DNA of 64,000 nt from contig JAUIRK010000064.1 of the NCBI GenBank assembly GCA_030549495.1, positions 91,645 to 155,644 on the forward strand, in the 5' to 3' direction. Shown here piece after piece: positions 1 through 13,000 of the stretch. The translations under genes and the position numbers were made by a program. Positions within the stretch are counted from its first letter, which is position 1, and each line of letters begins with the position of its first letter. Source of the stretch: Nectonema munidae. Lineage: Eukaryota; Nematomorpha; Nectonematoida; Nectonematidae. Under the pieces are notes generated by a model. That model was not told where the DNA came from. It did not search any database and saw only the letters and a program-made list of their open reading frames with translations.

Positions 1-1560
1 AATTACTGTGAAAAAGAAAAGAAGAAAAAAGAGAAAGAAATGAGAAATGAATAAACTAAATCATAAGATTGAACCCCTGAACAAGAAAGAGGATAAAAAA
101 ATATGCTTTGTGGGAAAGAAGCATATGCACACCTTTTGATTGGTTAAATTTGGATGATGAAATGCTTTTCATTTTGATAAAGTCTTTGAAAAAACTATTC
201 TCCTAGTCCTGATATAATAGCTAATAATGTCGTCGAAATACTACATCCAATTATTATTTTCGCAGCATGTCTGAGAGATGGCGATGAAATAATATTTACT
301 TGTGATGCATGAACTTCCTCTATCCCCGTGATTCACAGTTGAGGCCCTCAAGAGTGCAAGTGGCCTTCAAAGTGTTGTTTATCAAATAATTGTACTGGGC
401 ATTGAATATTTTATAATATCTATGATCTATTCTCAACTTTTGGCGACATACCATATGTCTATGACAGTGGAAGATTTAGACAGGGTGTAATCGGCTACCC
501 ATTATTTTGTAGCGACAATTTTCAGCTCGCCCGCTTCACATATTTTCATGCTTGAGATGAAGATTAGAACACTCTACGAAAAATACTTTTAAATGAAATA
601 ATTTAGATTTGACAAGTGCCATATAAAAAGAGTCCACGACCGTATGTTGCAGAGCCCTGATTCAATTAGTATTTTTGAATTAATTCCAACTCAGCCAATC
701 ATTCAAAGACTGAATGCCTCCTTGTTTGCTTTTTCTCTACATAATTCATAGTTCTTACTTCATTCATATCACTAAAATTTGTGCTATAAAATATCTTCTA
801 CTTGTAAAGCATATTTCATTTTTTATGTTTGATTAAAAAACTTAAAACACCTGACGCTTCCGTAAAAAATAATAACAATCTGTAAAGTATGAAGATATCG
901 CTTTTCCCTAGAAGTATTGACCTAAAAAGTTAAAAAAAAACATTCAAAATTCATATTTACTTCACTATAACTTCAAAAGTAATAGAAAGATGGAATCGAT
1001 CCTTAACTTTACAGGTGAGTGAAATACTGCTTAAAAATACTTTTTATTAAATCAATAGAAGTGATATGCGCTGACCTTGATAACAAGAGTTATGAAGTTT
1101 CATATCTTGAATGCCTACAAGTGCTTCACATAAAATTTGGAATTAAACAAAAGCGCAAAGCCACAGTTGTAAATGAACATTTAGTTAGCAGGAATAATTT
1201 TCCTCAATTTATAATTTATTTTCTTTTACAATATGATATATATATATATATATATAGACAAAAAACATACTTTCATTTTGCTAACAACAATAGTGTTTCG
1301 GCTTATAAAAATGATATTTTGGATAAGAAGCATCATGAAATACATTTTTGCAAAAACCATATGAAGTCAGTTCGCATTCTGAGCTGCCTTTGGCTTCCCC
1401 TTCACTAAGGAAAGATTTAAGTAGGTAAAGTTTATTTTAAAAAGGAAATTTGTATTCATGAAGGCTGGGTGTGTATGTTAATGCAATTGGCTTTTATTAG
1501 GAATGAGAGATGTGTACTTTTTCATCTGTCTTTGAATAGAATTTCTGAAATAGTGAACTA
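1..1560. other. AT-rich DNA without a recognisable gene
   Basis: No family or splice structure is recognisable here. A plus-strand frame open from 1019 to 1408 begins at GTG, has no ATG at its head, and runs through an (AT)n microsatellite at 1236..1256, which gives a Tyr-Ile run. I do not regard it as a gene. Confidence 0.5.
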
Positions 1561-1897
1561 ATAATAAAAAATCGATTAAATATAAAAGAACAAAATACTC
1601 TATTTTTTAGTATATTTTCAACATAATTGTTCTATAATTTATTTAATTTTTATATACACATTAACATAAATATACAAGGATAAGTAAAATTATAATAAGC
1701 AATAAAAAAATTATACAAGTAATTAATGCTTGACTCTTTGATAACTTTAGCCAACTCTTCAATATCGGCACAATACTAAATAAAAATGGTTGCGCATAGT
1801 TAAAAGCACATTTGATTGCCTTTAAGATCGATTATAAAAACTGTTTAAAAATTTATTTTACTTTGTGTAAATGAAAATTTTTAATTGTAAACCTTAG

Positions 1898-1959
1898 AAT
1901 TTTTGCGTGCCACTGAAAATTGCTTCGCGTGCCACGTGTGCCGTAGGTTGCCGCCCCTG
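1898..1959 (-). repeat. hAT-type terminal sequence (solo end)
   Basis: Read on the minus strand from 1959, the sequence starts CAGGGGCGGCAACC and goes on with GGCACACGTGGCACGCG. This is the layout of hAT inverted terminal repeats of the CAGGGGTCGGCAACC kind. I found no partner end nearby, so this is a solo end or the edge of a decayed non-autonomous copy reaching towards 1560. The family placement is from recalled consensus ends, not a search. Confidence 0.45.
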
Positions 1960-2089
1960 GGATATAGCATCATCAACCCACGGAGCCTAAATATTTAAAA
2001 AAAGGGGGGGGGCGAAATCGCCAATGACATGAAGTCATCAGCGTAAGATTCTAATTGAATATGTAAGCTAATTCATTTGTTAATTTATA

Positions 2090-2767
2090 GTATGGGAAAC
2101 AGATGGGTAGAATATTTTGAGTAATTGCTCAACGAAGAAAACGAGAGGGAGGAGATAAAAGTGACGCTTAAAATTGAAGGGCCATACATGGAAATAGATA
2201 TAAATTACGCGAAGAAAGAAATGATGAAAATGAAGGATGATAAGCAAGCAGTTGGTGACAGTAAAAATGGAATTGAAATGATTCAAGCTGGGGCGAAAAC
2301 TATTTGAAATTGAAAGAAAAACGGAGAGAGGATAGAATTCCAAAGGATTGGAAAAAGGGTATTGTAGTGCCAATTTTCAAAAACAAGAGTGATATTATGG
2401 AATATTCGGAAAAATATTAGATACAAGAATTCGTTCAATAGTAAAAAACGATCCAAAGCATCTTCGCTTTATGCTAGGAAAGAGTACGATAAACGCTATC
2501 TATCTTTCTCGTCAGGCAATAGATAGAGAAAAAAATAGAAGGAAACTTGGCAGTTTTTTGAGGTTTTGTTGACTTGGAGAACGCGTACAACCATGTTCCT
2601 AGAGAAATAGTCTACTGGTTCATGAGGAAGAAAAGAATATCAGAAAAATTGGTGAGAATAGTTCAGGAATTTGATAAAAAGTCAAAAACAGCGATTAAAA
2701 CAAAAGAAGGAAAATCAAGAGAATTTGAGATGGTCTCCATCAAGGTTCCGCGTTTTTTGGTTAATAA
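2090..2767 (+). pseudogene. RTE-like LINE reverse transcriptase relic, 5' part
   Basis: Reading in several frames gives the ordered landmarks of an RTE-type reverse transcriptase. First comes a WVEYFE..LLNEENERE stretch (about 2105..2150). Next is a helical segment ending MKDDKQAVGD (to 2260), then RIPKDWKKGIVVPIFKNK (2332..2385), then FMLGKSTINAIYLSRQAID (2470..2525). The catalytic-region motif VDLENAYNHVPRE follows (about 2567..2605), then a trace of the GLHQGSA motif near 2735..2755. At least three frame changes and several stops separate them. The coding strand is purine-rich, like the related LINE copy at 26745..27564. The reading continues after the hAT insertion at 2776..3864. Confidence 0.75.
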
Positions 2768-2775
2768 CATTCTAA

Positions 2776-3864
2776 TAGTGATGTATCGGATATCCTAATC
2801 CGCATCCACATAAGCGGATCACCAGCAAAAAAATCACATCCACTTCGCATCCTCATCCGCGGATTTTTATTATCTCAAAATCCGCATCCCCATCCGCACT
2901 TTTTCTCTAATATCTATCTTAAATCATTCCATTAAAACTATTCAAGCTGCTCTCTCAAATAATATAATATATCGATTCCACTGAAACTGTGCTTCATTTG
3001 AGAGATGTCGCCAAAACGAGTCGCACACGAGCACTGCATACCATTCCACATCATATTGCAGTAATTACAAGATAGGAAGGAGGAGATAACAGAGAGATAC
3101 GAAAATGAGTAAAGCACACCCATACCCCTGATATGCATTCCAAGATTTAAAAGTAAATTTTTTACCGATTTTGAAGTAACAAATAAAGTGAAAAATTTTC
3201 TTTTAAATTTATATGATGAGGATAAACTCGATAACAATGACAATGAAAGTAAAGTGTCAAGCTGTAAAAAAATGAGGAAAAGTGCTGATGAAGTTTATAC
3301 TTCTTTGAACGAAGTGATGGATTCTATTTTAAATTCTAACAGTGAAGAAGAAAATGTGGTTTGTAATGAAGAAAAAATAAAAAAGAATCAATGGCACAAC
3401 TATTCAAAGCTTGGATTGGTGGAAAATCAAAGAAGAATAATTTCCCTTTTTATCCAAGATTGCATGTCAATATCTCACTTGTCCTCCTAGCACTTTTCAA
3501 AGCGAACAGCTTTTCAGTACGACTGGAGATATTTATAATGATAAAAGAAAAAGGCTTCTAGGAGAAAAAGTTGAAAACTTTTATTTATTAAAAAAACTTA
3601 CCCGTCTTAAACTATAATTATTGTAAATAAATTTTTTTATTTAGTGTGATTTATATTTTTCTTTATTGTTGAATTAAAAAATATAGAAAAATGAATGAAA
3701 TCGATAGTGAAAAAATTTGAAAACATGTAATTTTTGAAACATTTAATACCCGAATTCGCATCCGAAATAAAAAAATTTTTTCATCAGCATCCGCTTCTGC
3801 TGGGATGTCAAATCTAATATCCGCATCTCCGGATGTGAAAAAATTCACATCCAATACATCTCTA
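2776..3864 (+). mobile_element. hAT transposon, internally shortened, with 8-bp target duplication
   Basis: The left end begins TAGTGATGTATCGGAT and the right end, reverse-complemented, begins TAGAGATGTATTGGAT. The flanks are CATTCTAA at 2768..2775 and CATTCTAA at 3865..3872, a perfect 8-bp target duplication as hAT elements make. Sub-terminal stretches at both ends are rich in copies of CGCATCC and its complement. At 1089 bp it is shorter than an autonomous hAT. It keeps only the linker and C-terminal dimerisation part of the transposase. It interrupts an RTE LINE: LINE coding resumes at 3873. Confidence 0.88.
3188..3617 (+). pseudogene. hAT transposase C-terminus (hATC dimerisation domain)
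   Basis: From 3188 an acidic, Asn/Ser/Glu-rich linker is open to 3490. The conserved hATC domain lies in another frame from 3408 to 3617. It begins SLDWWKIKEE, has a TAA at 3438, and continues FPFLSKIACQYLTCPPST, then QSEQLFSTTGDIYNDKR, ending at a stop at 3615. WW, the P-S-x-x-x-E-x-x-F-S-x-x-G signature and the closing LLGEKVENFYLL are family hallmarks. One frame change and one stop mean it cannot make transposase. No catalytic DDE core is present in this copy. Confidence 0.85.
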
Positions 3865-3872
3865 CATTCTAA

Positions 3873-3915
3873 TGGTTGATGTATCTATTTTGATAAAGTT
3901 TGAATCTCGAAATAA
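3873..3915 (+). pseudogene. RTE-like LINE remainder after the hAT insertion
   Basis: Joining the LINE reading across the hAT insertion, with one target duplication removed, continues the frame as FLVNNILMVDVSILI. This resembles the region after GLHQGS in RTE reverse transcriptases. This shows the LINE was in place before the hAT landed. The LINE cannot be followed past about 3915. Confidence 0.55.
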
Positions 3916-4195
3916 AATATGGATAAAAGTTTTAAATCACCACCCCTCTAGTGTTTATGAGCGTTCAATTCTCTTTCGTTTTGCACGAGTCTCTATGCCT
4001 GCTTTAGAAAACCAGATCTACTTCCGTTGACAATTTTTTACAACAGGAATTTTATTCGGAGCCACCTGTAACAATCTGTTTCGTAGATATACCTAGTTTG
4101 GTATCGATATCGTTGCCAAATCTTTATAAAATACTGAAACCAATTGATTTCAGAGCATGATAAGAAAACACTTGGTATTTTTGAAAAGTTGGTAA

Positions 4196-4359
4196 GGGGT
4201 CATTCACAACTGACGCCAACCTTTTTTGCTTAATTTTAACCTCCCCCCCTCCCATTGTCAACTTTAGAGTATTTATTTATTTTACAAATTCTTCATTTGT
4301 CAACTTATCGACACCCCCTCCCTCTAGGTCTTTGGTTGACATCAATTGTGAGTGATCCC
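4196..4359. mobile_element. 164-bp MITE with 26-bp inverted ends
   Basis: The left end GGGGTCATTCACAACTGACG and the reverse complement of the right end GGGATCACTCACAATTGATG agree at most positions, and CAACC follows in both within 26 bp. The interior is pyrimidine-rich with C runs. A related right-end sequence (GTTGACGTCAATTGT, then GGATCC) occurs at 34143..34170. No clear target duplication was seen. No coding capacity. Confidence 0.6.
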
Positions 4360-7300
4360 AAAACTCTACTATCGCTAACTTCAGTAGAGTCTGCCACGGC
4401 AATCACGTTCCGTTATTACATCGCCACATATGTGACGTTATAGCGAGAGTCCGAGTATTCCCAGTCAGTAATAAGTGCGTACTATCGGAAAACATAAATC
4501 ACATGTAAAGAAAATATGATCATCATCCTTCTATTTAATATTTAGAGTTCTTTTTATTTATCAATTTCATTTCGTTTTCTCTCATTTTTGAGAGCTTTTT
4601 CAGTTTGAACATTTCATCATTTGTGGATAAAATTTGATTAAATATGGATATACAAGAATAAAAATTAATTAAATGATTGGGTTGAGTTTTTTTGGAGCAA
4701 AGCTTACCTTATGTTTCTTCTAAACAAGTGAAATTTTGTGAAAAAAACTTAGCGAAAAGCAAATATTTTCATCGAAACTTTAACTATGCAAGTCTAATCT
4801 TTCATCATTATAAATTTAGTTAAATATAGAAAGAACAAAAGTTCTGCTATAACTAGAGAGATCAAAAGCAACTACAACCTAGAGAAATCGAAGAATAATG
4901 GAAGTTCTCCACTGACTTATTTGAATGCATACAAAAAAGAAACGAAAAAAGTCCGTTTTAGCCACACTAGTAGGTAAAAGTTAGTCTGTCTCTACATTGA
5001 TCACAATAATGGATTTGAAATAACAAGAGATGATAGAAGTGGGACAATGTTACTAATCACGATGAATGTTTGAGGGGTAAAACACAATCCAAATTGAAGG
5101 AGAATAAGATATTGATAAGTAGAATATATAATAAAGATTGAGTTATAGATAATTAGAAGATCGATTACATGTCAAACACGAAGCAAATAGAGGATTAAGT
5201 TTCTAATTGAATAATGTATGCAAATAACTGGGAGAAAAGAAATTGGGAATGAAGTGTATTATATTTCAGACAACAGAGTGTTCTATGAAAAAAGAAGAGT
5301 GAAGAGGTAATGGGAAAGGGAGAGCTGGAAAATGGCGGCTACGTATTCGAAATTTGAAACGCGAGTAAAGTAGGAGTAAAGAGACAAAGAAAAGATTCAA
5401 AGCATGAATGTCTTGCAATAAGTAAAGACAATTCACGAAATCATCCGGGCTAATGCAGAAGAATACAGGAGAGAAAGAGGGAACATAAGCCACAGACTAG
5501 AAGATATGAATTGGTCATTAATACGCAGAAAGTATACCTGATTTATAAAGAAACTTAGTTATAGATATAGAAACACTAAAGATACTCATTGGCATAGACA
5601 GGCTAATCAATATTAAAAAATTAATCATTATGGGAAAACAAATCTTATTTTTCATTTACTCCAAAAAACGAAAATTTTTTAATACATCATAAAAACGTAA
5701 AAAAATTGTACAGATGGTTCAATTCTTATTTTTTATGATTTGTGTTAAAAATCTTTTCAAATTCTTACTTTTATGTTATAATATTGTGAGGTAAATACAT
5801 ATTTTGAAATTTACAGCGCTGTCCTTTTTTAATATGACAATAATTTTTATCAGAATCTTTGAGTCAAAGGAGTACAAGGCGTTCAGGCCTTATACCGCTA
5901 AGCGAGCGTTTTAAAGCCTATTCGCATATTAAAAATGTTGACTAATAGGAAATGTAGTGGCAAACAATACGTACGTTGTGAAAGAGTTGCAAAATTTTGT
6001 ATCTTCTTTTGGTTTGGTGAAATGTTTTAGAGTTGTTTTTAGGAGAGAGACTAAAATTGGCAAACATTTGAAAAACAAAATAGAGTGTTCATCTAAAGCT
6101 AAGATAAATCATTTTGTTGTTAAACTTTTCGCTATCTGACTGATAGATTGAAAGGACACAAAAGGGGCTCCCGTCAGACTAAAATCACGGATCTTTCTTT
6201 GTTAGCCACCCTCTTGTAAAAGGAATCTCTGCAAAAGACAACCAAATTTGAGGGAAGAATCTTAGAAATCGATGCGTTTATAGAATATGAGCACCATGGT
6301 TCTTGAAATATAAACAAAGTTTTTGCAGAGCGTTTTTCCTTCGTACTTTTTCCCTATTATTTATGTCTAATGGAAAGGTAATCCTCTCTTTGTAATACTT
6401 TATTTATGTCAAAAATTGACATTGGAAGCTTAGCGCACATAGGGGATAAGATGTGTATGCCTTGGTTACGCTCAATTTTCTCTCCGTTTTATTCCCACTT
6501 TTCGATAAAAAATTTTTTTACCCTTAATGTATTTTTGAAAGCTTTGAAAGAAGGTCAGGCTTTTCATTCATACAACTTGGATAGAAATCGATTGAGTCAT
6601 TTTTGCATTGATTAGCTTTTATAAATCTGCGCTCATTTGTCACTTACATGATTAGAAAGAAAATTGAAACAAATGTATACTTTAGAAAATATTTTAAAAT
6701 GAGAAATTGATAAAAGAGTTGAAGTAGGCTACCGTTATAAAAATCTTACTTATGTGTTCCGAGGGAGAAAAGTTAGTGAAAAATTATAGATCATAATATG
6801 TTTCGAAACTCCTTCATACTTATGCAGTGTTTTTATAATAACAGAAAAAGATTTGTATAATCTCTTCACAACTTTACACTTAGTGTAACGAAGCTTAAAT
6901 GATAAAAAGTAATGAATCGAATAAAAGAGGGAGTGCACAACACGCAGAGACACGACGTAGATTCTGGCTACACAGAGCTTTGAGCGCAACTTTTATCGAT
7001 TCAATCTATGAAGTATTTCAAAGTTACCACTATCCTTGAATACTCAATCCACACACGCTCTTTCCCTTCTCACTCATTACAATGCTGCAGAATCATGTCG
7101 ATGGATTTGCTTACTTCGGTTAAGTGCATCCACGCGATCTTGTTTTAGCCGAGGAAACATGGATTGTATTAGTCTTGAATGTAGTTAGTTAGTCAACTTG
7201 GAAAGGGACTAGACAAGTGGAGTGCCCTAAAATGTTGCACTTTGACACGAAATAGAGCGCTTATTTTCCTGATTTAGACCCCCACTCTTTCTAAAAAGAG

Positions 7301-8029
7301 TATGAGAAGCAAGGAGCGTGCAAGAAATCACTAAATAACGCAATAATTCATCTTTATTATCGGATATCTTTGGCGCATAGTTCCTTAATTAACTCATTTC
7401 AACGCATCGCCTGTTTTAAATGACGCAGGCGAGTTCTTGATATTATTAATGTACTTTTATTTGAAATGACTTAATCTCGTCTACTTTTTCTTGGATGAAA
7501 TGGCTTTAAAGCATTGAATCGTTTGATCATTCAGCTCGTGTGTAAAAAATATACGTCTATTACACACATAATAGTTTATCAAACTGAGTTTGACAAATAT
7601 CAAAAATTTTAGTCCAAAGATCGATTCTAATTTAATTCATAAAAACAAAGACGAACACTTTTTTTATCTGGGCCGAAGGAAACATTCTTATGCATTTAAC
7701 AGATATTATATTTAAAAATAGAAGAAAAAATTTTATACGATTTTTCTCATATTCAATTACATTTCAAATTTGTAATAAGGTAATATTCATTTTGGATGCG
7801 ATGAAATATATGATAAAATCCTTTCTATAAGGAACAAAGCAAAATCTTTATTTTGTAGCAATCATATGTCGCATGTAGAAACAAGTTTCTTCAATATCAC
7901 ATCATTTCTTATTCATATTTAAAATGTTAGGAGAGAAATGGTGGAAACTTCCTAGCTCCTATACCCGACTGCAGAAACTAAATATCGATTCAAAAGTTTT
8001 CTTTCATTGTTTAAAAAATTATATTTAAT
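4360..8029. other. 3.7 kb without recognisable genes
   Basis: Only short unrelated open frames occur. 4960..5500 is purine-rich on the plus strand, a bias shared with the RTE LINE copies, but no LINE motif could be read. There is no splice-supported coding or terminal repeat structure. Confidence 0.4.
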
Positions 8030-8165
8030 TTGAATTTTTTTTAGTTGTCGGTATCGCACCCAAGGGACAGTAGGGATAGTCACGATCGGGGTTCGAACCC
8101 AGACCATCTGGATGGAACACTACGTTCCCACCACTTCAAATTTCCACGTCAAATCAGTTTTCAAA
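8030..8165 (-). repeat. Possible tRNA-derived SINE
   Basis: GGGTTCGAACCC at 8089..8100 matches the RNA polymerase III B-box. On the minus strand it sits about 50 nt after a possible A-box region (GTGGTGGGAACG) and before a short GC-richer body ending in an A/T-rich tail, as in tRNA-derived SINEs. The B-box is palindromic, so strand is uncertain. No full tRNA cloverleaf can be folded. Confidence 0.3.
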
Positions 8166-8202
8166 AAACTTAAGTTATGCTCTAAAATTTTTTAGTTTTT
8201 GT

Positions 8203-9345
8203 TGAAGCTCTATAACTTTTTCTCATAGACATTTTTTCCTTAAAAGTTATTATAAAAGGCAAATCATTGCAAAATGTTAACAGTTATTTTACTTTTTGTA
8301 GCTTGTATCAATTTAGCTTTTAAACTATTTTTGAATGATGCTGAGTAAAATGAAATAATGCGATCTTAATTTTTTGTTTTATTTTTGTTTGCACAATTAT
8401 AACTTCGTTTTATAACCTTGCCCCTGAATCAATCACATTTTTTCATATAAACATCGCAGGGTGTCTACTGTCTAGTAGACTCTTAGCCTTTAGACTACAT
8501 TCACTCATATAAAACTATACACCCTTCAGTTATTTGTTTTCTCTATGAATCAAGTATCCTTTCATCAATTCCTGTAATGTGCCTTGTAGACTACTTCATT
8601 TTTAAAATGAAAAGCCTATTCCACCCCCTAACATTTTTGGATTTTTTTAAACTAGTGTATATTCGATGGTTGTAGGTAAAAATGCTCCCAGAAAAAATGC
8701 CCTCGAAATAAAAGCCCCAATTAAAAAGTAAGAAAAAATGCCCCTTAATTTTTTATTTTCAGGATTTTTTTTAATTATATAAATCTTTTTATTTGGTACC
8801 GTTTTGAAAGGCTAAATTTCTTAGTCTATCGGGTTTTTTCTTTATAAAGTTCTTGAAAACAATAGCAAAGGTGCAGATTTGTGGGAATGTGTTCTTAAAA
8901 TCAGTTAAAATACAAATTATATTTAGAAAGTGTTCTGATACACACAAAGTCCAAAAATATTTGCTGTTTTATAAAAATTTTTTTTGTATTTAAAAAATTG
9001 TCGTATGCTGAGTTTTTTAGTTTACTTTAATTAAATTTTAAATACTTTTTTAAAAATTTTAATTAATAATTTTTTGAAATTTTTTGTGTTGGGACATTTT
9101 TTCCTAATTTTAAATTGGGGCATTTTTTCGGGGTGGCTGGAAGTATAGTATTTAAATTCACCAATTTTGTAAAAAAAATATAAAGTAGTCTTATAAATTT
9201 AGGACTTTAGGTATGCGCTGAATACACTCTATTTTAAAGGATTGCTTAAATATTTGGTCTACCGTGGTATTTCCAGACCACTAATTTCGAAAATTGCAAG
9301 AAAAAAATTTCGCTCCCCCAATAATTTTGAGGATGTGCGCCCCTG
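8203..9345 (+). repeat. 1.1-kb dispersed repeat, copy 1
   Basis: This segment is collinear with 61380..62651 in the same orientation. Shared landmarks are AGCTCTATAACTTTTTCT at the start, GTGTCTACTGTCTAGTAGAC (8461..8480) in the middle, and GATGTGCGCCCCTG at the end. The end, reverse-complemented, starts CAGGGGCGCACATCC, a hAT-like tip, so the unit may be a non-autonomous hAT truncated on its left. Inside, from 8668, lies the left part of a second MITE whose intact copy is at 61819..62414. Copy 1 has lost the right end of that inner element near 9135. There is no protein coding. Confidence 0.8.
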
Positions 9346-9772
9346 AATCACGAATCTTATTTTAGCTGAATTTGTGAATGAGTAAATAGAAATGAGAGCA
9401 TATGCGTGACAAACCTACACATGCATCCAAAATCCTATCATGAAGATACAGTGTATGTCTGGTTCTATCGAGAACTAAATCGTTTGGCTTTTCACCCTTC
9501 TATCACAAAGTCAAGTTTGAATACGATATCTATGCTAGGATTGACTATGCTAGTCAATGATAGACTTATTAGCGTATTTCGAGTGCAACCATACAAGTGA
9601 ACGTTATAGAAATATTACGAAGCTTGTTATCAAGTTTTCCTACTCTTTCTCCATGATTTCTTCCTAACTTTTAGAATACTCATAAAGTTACATTAAAACT
9701 TTAGTTCAAGTATATTTTTCAATACATTTTTCAGTTTTCATCTAAATCTACATAATCAAAAGCCTGGCAGCC
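9346..9772. other. Unannotated spacer
   Basis: A 64-codon frame at 9406..9600 is unrecognised and has no supporting signals. Nothing else seen. Confidence 0.4.
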
Positions 9773-10021
9773 TAGAGATGTATCGGATGTAACAGTTCGT
9801 TTTTTGCGGATGCGGATATCATAATTGCTATTCTAAGCAAACAAAAGCTTTATACTTCTTAAAAATGTAGAGAGAATATATCAATGTATATGTGTTATCA
9901 TAAAGAAATACTTATCATAAAAATTTTGGTATATAAAAAAATTTGTGGTATATAGAAAAAAATCACAGATGAGGAGGTTAAGAGGATGTAAAAATCTTTG
10001 TGTATATCCAATACATCTCTA
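9773..10021. mobile_element. 249-bp hAT MITE, same family as the element at 2776..3864
   Basis: The left end TAGAGATGTATCGGATGTA and the right end, reverse-complemented TAGAGATGTATTGGATATA, match the tips of the hAT at 2776..3864. The subterminal GCGGATGCGGATATC is also shared. It has no coding sequence and is therefore a non-autonomous derivative. No 8-bp target duplication is visible (TGGCAGCC against AAGCAACA), so the flanks may have decayed. Confidence 0.75.
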
Positions 10022-13000
10022 AAGCAACAAACATTTGCAAAATAGAAAAAGAGTATCTTATCAAATTGAAGTTAGAAACATTCGTGCTATTTTGAAGGGA
10101 GAGCGAGGAGAAAATATACGTCAAATCAGACCTGGGATGAAATACATTTGTATTTGTGTTTTAGAAATACTTTTGAAAGTATCTGTACTTGTAATTTTAG
10201 TTTTGAAAATGGGGCGTATTTGAAATACTTGCCAAAGGATTTTGAAAAAAAACAAATAACTTTCAAATACACTTCAAATACTTCTCTATAATGTCTTGTA
10301 AAATTGACCTTGCTCGCTTAGGCTTGAAATCACAAATGCTAAACGAATGTATGTAGACATTCAGAGCAGATCAACATTGACTAGTAGGGACTCATATTCT
10401 TTTGTTTTAACAAGAATAACAATAGTAATCATAATAAACAGATAACAATACAAGCTCAAGGTCAATCATGTTTATTGTGATATGCACAAAAGAAAACACA
10501 GAAGTTGGAAAGAACAAATCTACACTAATTCAGAAATTGATAAAATTAGCCACTCTTACTGATCCTCAAACTGATGTTGAACGACTACCATCACAAAAAA
10601 GCGTAGACGATTGTTTTCAGCCATTATTGATATGCCAATAACAATACCAACACTGCCAATTCTATATAGGTGAATTTCCTCTTCACTTGTAACATCTCTG
10701 ATTGATATGCGATGAGCTATCAAGTGACTAAGACTCAGATCCTTTGTCTATTGGAAATTCAGGCAGAACATTTCGTACTTAGTCTTCGAAGTTTTGAACT
10801 CAGTTTTTTTTAACTTTTTTTGTCTTCTTTCATTTTAGCTCTTCAAAATTTCAATTTACTCATTCAATCACTTCTGAATGCTCAACTTGATAAAGATTGT
10901 CTTCCTGTGCGATCCAGATGGCATAAATTTTCTTTTCTTACTTTTCTTTTATATACTGTTATTGTTTAGCTTAAATGTAACAATTTTCTCTGCAAATAAA
11001 TCCTATTCTGTTTTGATTATGATTTTTTAATTTTTAACATTCTGATTTTGATTCAGATTCTCAAAAGTCGATTCTAATTCTGATTAGTAAAAACACATGC
11101 TTCATGGGTTAATAAATGGACACTGAGTTTATATACGGCTCTAACGTTAAGTGGAAGGATAAACCAAATTTTAAACTGTTTGAAAGTTCATGAAATTAAT
11201 TAGTTCATTTTTTACCTACTCAATTTTCACTTTCCTAGTTTCTCTTTTGGAAATATAATTTGAATGTACAAAATTTGATATTTTTGGATGATAGAATAAA
11301 TGAAATTTAGAACTCAGTGTGAGGAATCATTTAAAAGAGAATTAATTTGAAAGGCAAAAAAGGTACTGAATATTATCAATTTTATTGAGATTATTATTAT
11401 TTTATCCGGGCCTGACTATAAAATATTTCGATTAAATTTTTATTCAGGAATATGGACTACTAGGAAATTAATAAGATACATTGACTTCCAAGACAGCAAC
11501 ATTATCTTGAAAAAATTTCAAAAAGAGATTCTTGTACTCGATTTCAGATATCGTTTACGATAAATAATAATAATGAATGAAGTATTACTCTGCTATTCTG
11601 TGCTCTACATCCTATATTTTGGAACCTTAAATACTTAGACATCAGCTTTTTATGAAAAATCAGGCGTACCTTTTTTTCATTTGAAACATTTTTTAGACTA
11701 ATTAAGCGATATATAGTATCCGTAATAAAAAGGTAGCTAATTTTATCGGTTGTGACAGGGGAGGGGGGCAAATATTTTCTATAACACGCACCAAAATAAA
11801 GTATTTTATCTAAATGAGGCAAAATTTTCTAGGGTGTTGCACCTGTTTGTCGCGTATTGGCTACTTCTCTGTCTAAATTCACCGTTCAGTGTTCATAAGC
11901 AGGAGAAAGTTGAGCCTTTACGAAGAAAAGACTCAAGGGTAACTTTACTTTGAAATGAATAAGACACATGTAACAAACAACATTGGACGAAAAGAACATT
12001 ATTATTATTATTATAAATATTCAAGAATAAAAATTCCATTTTATAGAAAAATTAATTAATTTTAAAAGTTACCAATGGATTTAGCGGTTTGTCACTTTTT
12101 GAATGTAGGCAGTGTAGGAATGTTTGTGAGAGTTGCAATCATTGGCAAGTTGGAAAGAAAGCACATAAATAATCACAACTAAAAAGATAAAGTATAGGAA
12201 GAGAAAAATGAGGAGAGCACTGTTGTATGATCTTACAACTAAAAATTTGTTTTCACTTGCATTTTTTACTGGCTTTGCTCATGATTAGAATGATGATGAC
12301 GATGTTCAAGGGATGATTTGACAAAAATTATTGGAACAGTGTTGAAAAAAGATTTTATGATGATTTTAAGCTCGTCTAAAGATGTGATGATGATGGTAGA
12401 GCAATGATGATTTAAGGTTGAAGTTTAGATGATGACAAAAAACAATAATAACTAGTAATCAATCAATAAAGAGAGATGTGTATATTAGTTGGCTGGCAAG
12501 CCACGGGGAGACAAAAATACACAGAAAAATCTGTAAGACAACTATTTGTTGAAAATTTTACATGTAAAAAATCCCCTAGCACTCATCAAACAAGTTGAAA
12601 TTTGACAAGCTAAGTGAGAATGATGTTTTTATCTAACACATAAAATTTCAAGTTAATCGGGTGAAAAATAAGGTTTTTATTAAACTTCAAGAAATGTTGG
12701 AATGATCGTCTATAAGCCACTTTTTGGTATTGAGGAAATAGGTGAAAATTAATCCATTTTTAGTTCTCTTTAGGAAGCTTTAGTTAATGCGGTGTTGAAA
12801 GGCTACGTTTTTTTTTAAAAAAAAAGATATTTTATCATATTAAATGGACTAATCATATCACTTTGTAGATTCACCAGTTTTTATTCATTCCATATAACGA
12901 GAAATAATCGTTCCATTTCGTTAATGTACGAATGATTTTATTCATATAGCAAGGTCTCACGGTATATAAATTTTAGTTTGTTGACTGTGCACTGATCATT

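Noticed and set aside
1019-1408. 129-codon plus-strand open frame
   Set aside because: Starts at GTG rather than ATG, includes an AT microsatellite, and shows no recognisable domain or splice support.
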